From Ophiothrix spiculata (Eukaryota > Echinodermata > Ophiuroidea > Amphilepidida > Ophiotrichidae), in the NCBI GenBank assembly GCA_000969725.1, contig JXSR01S032194.1: a DNA stretch of 22,601 nt. One strand, 5' to 3'. Both the position numbers and the translations under genes were made by a program. Every line of letters begins with the position of its first letter. Within the stretch, counting starts at the first letter, position 1. The notes under the pieces are model-generated. The model did not search any database and was not told where the DNA came from. It was given only the letters and a program-made list of their open reading frames with translations. Of this stretch, positions 12,301 through 21,601 are shown piece after piece.

Positions 12301-15300
12301 TTATTTTTTCAACGTTGCGCCATAATGGCTAGGCGTTGGAGCACAATTAGGCCACAACTTTGTGCGGCCAGTAGTCGTAACCTGGCCACAATCTTGATTT
12401 TCCAAGATGGCTACCGTAGGCTTGACTATGCACCTCTAGATAATGTCAAAACATGTAATGAATATTTTACAATAATCTTGAGGTGAAAACTTAACCCTAC
12501 GGTCACCATCTTGGTAAATCAAGGCTGTGGCCAAGTTGAGGCCGGCCGCACAAAGTTATGGCCTAATTGTGTTCCAACGCTCTACGAATTTATTCACTTG
12601 ATTATTGAATTTTTTTTTATAATGCATGCGAATTCCGTTAAATCTTCCAAATGCAAAAAATTGTAAAAAATAGCTTTCAACAGGCATCTGTTCTTTTGAA
12701 TTTCTCACTCTTTCATTTTTCAACCGCATCAAGGTACTCATGGTCAAGACTGTGACTTCACATGCGACTGCAAAAACATGGCCTCTTGTGACCATGTGAC
12801 TGGGCACTGCAACTGCACAGCTGGATGGCTTGGTACCAGGTGTGACAAGCCATGTAACCAAGGGTTTTACGGCTACAATTGTGCTCATGAATGCCAATGT
12901 CAAAATGGCGCCAGCTGCGATTCTGTTAGTGGAACCTGTAGATGTCTGCCTGGATATAGAGGGGATCAGTGTGAAAGATTGTGTTCAGGTTTGTAAAGAG
13001 CTATAAGCATGAAAATGTAGGCCTCGTTCCCAATTCATGACTAAATATCTTCCGACATTCGTAAGGGTTTGACGCAAGAACCATGACGAAATGTATTTTG
13101 AGTCATGACACAAAAATATTAAGAAACGCATAACTACCTCCTTTGAAGTAGTCTTTATAATGATAGAGGCCCTGGCGCAATTTTTATGCATCATTCAATA
13201 CACTATACTACATCTATCTTTGAATCACGACTTCAATATTTTTCTACATCATGATGCAAGGCAATTGCGTCAAGCCCTTTCGTATGACTCATAAGCTTCC
13301 GTCATGAATTTGAAACCGTGCCTTACTATGCTATCATACCAGTAAATATATAGGACATTAATATGAGTTACGCAAGCGACTTTACATGACATTTGTGTGA
13401 ATTGCCCTGAAATCAAACTATTTTTCGAGTTCATCTTTTTCTTTAACCGTCTTATGTTAATGATATCCATCATCCAAGTTTTATTTAGAACAGTAAGGAC
13501 AAAACAGGTGAATAATGACAAAATAAAATCAGCATCCACTTACAGCGCGATTACATAATGCTTTTGATTGTATATAATAATATGTTTGCTAGTCTTCTTT
13601 TCATTTTGATCAAAAATATTTACATCAAACTTTCATCTAAAGCTTGGACTTACGGTCAAAACTGTACGACGCCATGCGACTGTGGCCCGAATGGAATATC
13701 ATGTCATTACGTGACTGGGTCATGCTACTGCCACCCAGGATGGCAAGGACCCGAATGTGATGACCAATGTCCGGCAATGTTCTACGGCCTTGGGTGTAGC
13801 AGTAGATGTGATTGCAGTAGTGGTGCTGCCTCGTGTGATTCAGTGGATGGAACATGCATCTGCTCTCCAGGTAATTAGCGACATTCAATAAAGACATAAT
13901 TTGTAAGAAATTAGAATTGCCTCTTAGTGGACAGCGTGTTTATTAGTTATAGTCGTGATACAACGCCACATCTAGATTGGCCTTGTGAGTTCCAATGAGG
14001 TTCTCTATTGAAGAAATAGAAACCTTATAGCTTAGGCCAAAACCTCTAACACTAAATAAATACTAAGCACTGGGCATAAGTCCAATCCTATAATTGTAAT
14101 CTTAACCCTTCACAGAAAATAATATTGACTCAAAACTTGTTAAAATGACTAAATTTGTCCCTGTAATTACCCACTTTGGCTAAAGTTGGTCACTACAGGG
14201 ACATATTGACCCATTTTAACAAGTAACCCTGACATTAACCTTTAACTCTGTTGACTTAGCTTGGTCGAAGTTGTTCTGTAGATTGGGATCATTAAATTGA
14301 GAAATTCTAGAGCTTTCGCCTACTTACAGAGTTGGGAAAATACTGAATATTAAAAATCCTTCGAAGGACGTTTTGTTATTGGTCTCAGAGTTATACCGAT
14401 TATTTAATCGTAGTCAGCGTTAAAGCGAATGGTTTTCAAACTCAAACCGTTCCCAGTCTTTCTAGTATATAATAGAATTCTTGACTGTAGAACCGACTCT
14501 GTGTTGATTAATATTTGCACAAAGTGGTTTGTATACAATATTACAAGAAAGAAGAATACATTTGTATTTCAAAAAAAAATGATCTCTTTCAGGCTTCATT
14601 GGGCCAGTCTGTGATACCGCTTGCCCATCTGGTTTCTATGGAGACAACTGCACACTTGAATGTGGTTGTGAGAACGGAGGCACATGCAATCCTGTCGACG
14701 GTTCATGCAGCTGCACACCGGGATGGCAGGGCAGCTCATGTAACCAACCATGTGGCTTCTATAAATACGGCCAAGATTGTCAGCAAACGTGCGATTGTCG
14801 GAATTATGCCATACCGTGTGATCCCGTTGATGGTACCTGCATGTGTAGTCGAGGATGGGAAGGGGATCGGTGCGATCTTCGCTGTCAGCAAGGTATTGAA
14901 TAGATTTTATTGGACGATTTTAGGGAAAACACATGAAAGGTCAATAGATTAAGTACATTATAACCTAATTAGATTTGGCTTAAGTTCAATGAAAATGCCA
15001 GAAAAATGTCGAAACAAGAATTGTATATTCATTAGTGCTTCATTTATCTTATTAATTTTACTGAGAGAGTTAAATTTTCTTTATCAGGGTAAATCACCTT
15101 TTAAAAAAATTGTGACTGGTTTGATACTAGCGCATGGTTACGTCGGCAATTTGCAAATTTGCAGAATGTAGTGTGATTTTTTAAAATTTTGTCTGGTTAT
15201 ACGTTCTAACTTGTAAATACATTTTGCCCAGGCCTTCTCACTTTCTTGATGATTACATGTTTGCAGATTTTTTGCTGTTAAAATACTTCAAGTATATTTT

Positions 15301-18300
15301 TAGTTTGGCATCATGCATAATGATAAAGGAAGCTAAGTGAAGCGGCTCCGTCTCGAGAGCTCATTTCACACCTCTGGTTCGTGTGATCAATGCCTAAACC
15401 AAACTCAAAATGTTTGATTTGTATTCCTGGCATCAGACCTGTAACCAGAATTTTGGCAAGATAATGAGGGAATTTCAATAAGTGGAGAAAAGGAATCGTT
15501 TTGGCCGATCCTAAACTAATTATTTCAGTAGTTAATATAAAGTGACAAGCAAAACCATTGTTATCAGGAAGTTAACTAACGTATGTCAAAAAGTACTAAT
15601 ACCAAAGGAAGGAGGTGCAGCGTTCCCCTGGATTCCTGTCTCGAGCTTGTCTCGCATAGCTTGATGCCTTATATTCTAATTTTCCTTTGTTTTTCCCATA
15701 AAACCTTCTTTTCCTCAGGATTTTACGGCTTACAATGCTCTGAAGCATGCGATTGTAGTAACGCTATTCATCCAAATGAATGTAATTTCATAAGTGGCAG
15801 ATGTGGCGCATGCCAACCGGGTTGGACTGGGTCTAGATGTAATATTCCATGCCCAGGTAAGACCAGCTCATATAGAAGAGATGAGCGTGGCCGAGCGGTT
15901 AGAGCACGGGTCTCGTAATACAGAGATTGTGGGTTCGAGCCCCGGGCCGTGCGGTTTTCGTCTCCTTGTTTCCTTGGGCAAGAAACTTTACTTGCTCCGT
16001 GGTCGGACTGTCACGTAAAGCCGTGGGTCCCCTGTACGAATAGACTCCTTCATTGGGTATACATGGTCATGCAAGTACTTGTATCATTGATTGATTGAAA
16101 CACTTTATGCCAGTACAGAAGTACACTCCGAAGTAATTATCAACCCTTTATAGACCAAAATGGAATCAAGCGTGATACTGAATGTTTTTTGCAGATTTAA
16201 TGGCCTAAGCAACCCAAATACGTCGATCCTGGGTTCACACCCGGAAGTCAATCTTTACCGAAATTTTAGCCCAAACACAGTTTTGCCTATAAAACTAATA
16301 AGCCGTGACATTAGCTCCAATTCATAGCGGGTTATTTGAATTGTTGTTTAGGATGGGTGGTAGTGCGCATCCATTTCACGCCTATTTGGGGGCATCGTTG
16401 TACTTTACCAGTGCATTGTGGGATTAAATTTCGGTAAAGATTAATTTCCGGTTGGGAAACCCTGGATCGACGTATTAAGCATTGACCTACTACACCGGGG
16501 ACCACACGAAGGAATATTGTTGTTTGGGTGTTATTGGAACTAGTTACCATGTAGAGCGTCTCCAGATGTAAATATTTATCGTCTGAAAATATGTTAGCGA
16601 ATAGCGTCGTTGGATCATAATATGAGACCATGGTTTAGTTCATTAATATGTTGGACGGGATCTGGAGTTCCTTGCATGATAAAGATTTAACAACCAAATT
16701 AATTCCATGGAAGAGTAGCGTCTTCAGAAAAACTCGGACTGGTTTATTGCGAATAGGAAACAAATTACAGATATAAAACTCCTTCTGCATGTGCAGATAT
16801 GCAGAATTTGTACCATCTTGGGCCAGGGTTATCGTGGAGTCCTTTGAGACAAATATAAAACTTGTCACTTGCCTTTTATTGGTGGGGTGGGGTTCATACA
16901 ATTAACTCATTTATTACGTGTTATTATTTGACCAAATAACATGAATAATTTGCCTCATGAAGGGGTGGCGTCCTTCGGGACAAATGTTGCACTTGCCAAA
17001 CTTGCTGGTGTTGAAGATAAAAACGTTGAACTCCTAGCTTGCACTCTCTCGATTTGAATGATGACCAAATTTACTCTTTTTGGGTATATTATGACGCCTT
17101 TTGAGGCATGGGACATTTGGGATTTGTTAATCAGGCAAGTAGATCAGATTTTAGATGTGAAACTTGATACTTGCACAGTTACTCTTTTGATCACCGTGGC
17201 TTCGATTGAGGCCAGTTGGACTTGTCAATCACATCTGGTATGGCAGAGCTATATGTAACATTTAGTTATATTTCACGAATCAGTATGGTATAAGAATCTC
17301 TTTTTTTCTTTTGCACAGACGGAACTTTCGGACACAATTGTGAAATGCAGTGTCAATGTCAAAATGGCGCTGACTGTAACAAAACTAACGGCAACTGCAG
17401 ATGCCCACCCGGATGGCAGGGAGCGCATTGTGAATATTCCTGCCCCGTCAACTATTACGGAGATTGCCATCAACCTTGCCATTGTGCTGTTGATCGTGGA
17501 GCTGTGTGTGACACAGTGACTGGTAACTGTTTGTGTTCAGACGGCTGGACAGGTCTGTTCTGCAATGTTACATGTGATGAAGGGCTATTTGGTCCTAACT
17601 GCGAGTGGGCATGCAGTTGTTCAAATAACGCTCTTTGTAATCGGTTCAATGGGTCATGCATTTGTCAATCAGGATGGCGAGGGTCGCGATGCTCCCGCAC
17701 ATGCGCACCTGACCGTTATGGTAGTGAGTGCAGTCAGGTGTGTCAGTGTCAAAATGGCGGACTTTGTCATCATGTGACAGGAGATTGCACATGCGCACCA
17801 GGTTGGAAGGGAGATGATTGTAGTATACAATGCGAAAGTGGAACATACGGGTTGGATTGCAGTGAGTCCTGTGATTGTGATAATGCATACGGATGTAATC
17901 CTGTTGTCGGCACGTGTTATTGTCAGATGGGATGGACAGGAAGGACTTGCGGGAGTAAATGCCCTGAAGGAACATATGGAGATGGGTGTCAAGGTGTCTG
18001 TGAATGCAGAAATGGTGCAGCCTGTAGCCATGTCAATGGAAACTGTACCTGTCCGCCGGGGTATACAGGAAGCATGTGTCAAGATCAATGTGAAGGTGAG
18101 TACTGTTAGGGGCGCACCATTATATTTCCAGGGGGAGCAGGAAGTTGGATTCGGGGTTGAATTTTGTTTTTCGCTCCCCATTCGGAGGCGAATTCTTTTC
18201 CCTGGAAATTACTGTTTTTCTGCCTATTCCATGCTCAGGGGGGGGGGGGGGGATTTTTCTTCCGCCTGTGGATGGGAATTTTTTTCTTCAAAAAACTTCC

Positions 18301-21300
18301 TGCTCCCCCCTGAAAATCTAATGGTGCGCCCCTTATGCTACCAAGAAACTTGCTGGGGTGTAAAAGTAAAAAGATAATGTTAAGACTGAAGAAGGGAGGC
18401 AGGAATGTTTTTTTGTCACACCAGTTAACTCTATCCTTTTATTTATATGCAAGTTGTTAAATTTGATCTAGCAGTATACAGAGAGGTAGATACAGGGCTA
18501 CTGAAGGCGGCGCTCTAGTTTATTGCTGAATATGGTCCCAGTTACCATGATTTACTTGAGCTAGTTTAACAACTGGGTGGGTCCCCATTGGTTAAATCAA
18601 ATCAGAATGGGTTGAGGTTTGTTGTGTCAATATACAATTGCATTCCCCTAAAAGCATATACTATAGTGTGTAGTAATTTCATAAAATACGCATTAAAGGT
18701 TCATTCTTAAGCATGTTGAAGGATAAGAAGCATTAAAGGAGCTTAAGACAAAGGTTCGACATTTTATTTGTGGATGATTTACACTTCATATGTTAGAAAA
18801 TAACGGTCAATTACCAGATATCGGGAAAACTTTTGATCAAAACCTTCAGAAAAGTCAAAACTTCGAATTTTATTTTGTATGTTGATCGTTGGTATGAGCC
18901 TATTCTCTAAATGTATTGATGCTATATATCAAGAAAGAGTCAAATATTTGTCAGTCACATGGAGTCATTTGATATTCGATTTGCAAATGGAATGCAGTTC
19001 AGGAATTGAAAATTGTGGGCACTTGTGTCAATAACCGCTCATATTTGTTTTGAGTGATTTTACGACGATATTAATTTTGTTATATACAGGTGGACTCTAT
19101 GGTGTCAAGTGTCAATCCATGTGCGACTGTGTCTTCTCATATTCATGCTCCCATGTCGACGGATCATGTAATTGTCAAGATGGATACCAGGGTGACAGCT
19201 GCGACAGCCCGTGTGATATTGGTTACTATGGTGATCAGTGCAGAATGGACTGCCAATGCCAGAATGGCGCATCGTGTGATCATGTGACGGGAGAGTGTTC
19301 GTGTACTCCGGGATATATGAGTACTTTCTGTCATTTGACTTGTCCAGCAGGTATTTAGAAAACAAACGGGAGATTCGTAGTCAGGGAAGAAGACTGGCTT
19401 TTTCATAGTGTAAGCCACATTTGCCTAAGATTTCCTAAGTTAATGGTAGAAATAACACAAAAAATTGACTTTTACCCAGTGACCATTTGCAAGTGACCAT
19501 TAGAAGTTTAAGCATTAAGCAACGGCGTTATTGTGGTCCCATTATGTTTTTTCAATAATGATGTTTTGACGCAAAGTGTGATAAGGTCAAATTCCTTTAA
19601 TCCGTCTGCGGTGCGGTTGCGGTGCGTTTTTCACTGTAAGGGTACTGGTAGAAATTGAATGGTATCTGGACCTAAATATACCACTACCAGTACCCTTACA
19701 GTGCAAAACGCACCGCATACGCACCGCAAACGGATAAAAGGAATCTGACCTTTACAGTACATGCTTTTAAATTCAATGAAATCGCCAAGATGAAAATGTT
19801 GACTAACATTTAAACATGCCACGGATTTTTTTATTCTGTAGGAAGCTATGGACACAACTGCCAAAATTCTTGCTTTTGTTACAATGGAGGTTCTTGTCAC
19901 CACGTGACCGGTGTCTGCCAATGCCGTCCAGGATGGATAGGAGATCTCTGTCAAACTGCGTGCTCCCCGGGTAACTATGGAGTATCTTGTTTACAATCCT
20001 GCAATTGTCAAAATGGCGGGAACTGTGATCACGAGACCGGTGTATGCACATGTGCAGTTGGTTGGCAAGGGAGTGATTGTAGTTCACCATGTGACCAGGG
20101 ATTCTTTGGTCACTTGTGCTCGAACGCCTGCACTTGTGAGAATGAAGGAACATGTGATGTTTTTACTGGTGAGTTTAAACAAATCCTCTTTACACGTTTA
20201 TATTAGTAATAAAAGGCTATTTCGGTAGAAGTCCTTAATCTTCGGGATTGAGACGCGTGGTAGGCTGGAATCCGCTGAGCGATGCGTGTAGCGCCAGAAG
20301 ATGGAAGAAGGGGAAGGAGTCGGCTAAATTAATGATGATTCATAATGCAATTACACATTTGAGCCTTTTTTGTCTTTTCTTTTCAGGACAATGCACCTGT
20401 ACGGCAGGATGGATAGGAAGTAATTGTGAAAGAAGTTGTCCAATCGGGAACTTCGGTTTTGGTTGCCAATCGCTTTGCCACTGCGCAAACGGTTTATGCC
20501 ACCCAATAGATGGCTCATGTTCATGTGACGCTGGATGGCGTGGAAGAGACTGTTCAATACCTTGCCAAAGTGATCGCTATGGTATTAACTGCATGGAAAT
20601 TTGCATATGCCGAAATGGAGCAAATTGTAATCCCATTGATGGATCTTGTAGATGCGCAGAAGGTTGGATGGGCGTGGCGTGTGACGAGAGTTGCCCTGTT
20701 GGGCTCTATGGTTTGAATTGTGCTACGGAATGCGACTGCCCTAATTATAAGGTATGACATGATGTATGATTCAATAGGAGTCCCAGTGTTCCCGCTAAGG
20801 TTTTTTTAGCTTGCGCTAAGTTCGACCAATTTGGAAAGGTTGAAGAAGTGCTCACGCCAAAACCCTGAGCTAGGTTAGAAGTTGACTAAACATTATACAA
20901 TAAATAGTATCTTACTTTGAAATTTCCAGAAATCTATTGAGCCCATTTTCCCTGCTCCTGGGTCCATGGCGCGCCATACGGCCTTAGCAGGAACGCTGAA
21001 TAGGATATATAAGAAGACATTTTAAATTTGATATTCTTAAGAGATAATTCATGTCTGCCCGCCATATACCCCCTTTGATATATAGACTCACCAGTTATAC
21101 ACTGTATGCAGCGCCCAAATAAGGAGCATTCGCACAGGGGACCAACGGCTCAACGTGACTTCCGAACCACGGAGCAATTAGAGTAAAGTTTCTTGCCCAA
21201 GGAAACAAGGAGACGTAAACTGCCTTGCCCGGGGCTCGAACCCACAACCTCTGTGACCCGTACTCTAACAGCTCGGCCATGCTACCATATAGAACGTGTT

Positions 21301-21570
21301 CAACTTAAGGACCATAAATGTATGGTCGCGACTTAAAGTATATTTCTTTCTTGTTTTATATATCATGCAGTGTGATCCGGTCGATGGTACCTGTTTGGAC
21401 ACGAAGTGTTTCCCGGGCACATGGGGTGCCAAATGTGAACACCCGTGTCTTTGTCGCAATGACGGTGCTTGTAACCAAATCGATGGGAGCTGTACCTGTC
21501 CTGTGGGGTTTGAGGGAAAATATTGTGCAATAAGTAAGATTTCAATGCATATTTTGTCAAATAATTATGT

Positions 21571-21601
<31 letters not shown>

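Noticed and set aside
15881..15952. Functional tRNA gene
   Set aside because: The anticodon arm does not form a proper 7-base loop, and the same head plus body occurs again at 21.2 kb, so it is a SINE.
16332..16901. Two reverse ORFs of 88-99 codons
   Set aside because: One overlaps the foldback MITE, and neither has recognisable domains or splice support.
17058..17258. Forward ORF of 66 codons before exon 17
   Set aside because: No cysteine-rich EGF pattern, no fitting splice borders in phase; likely chance.
17669..18181. Reverse ORF of 170 codons opposite exon 17
   Set aside because: It is a shadow of the repetitive EGF exon, with low-complexity Thr/Ile/Ser composition.
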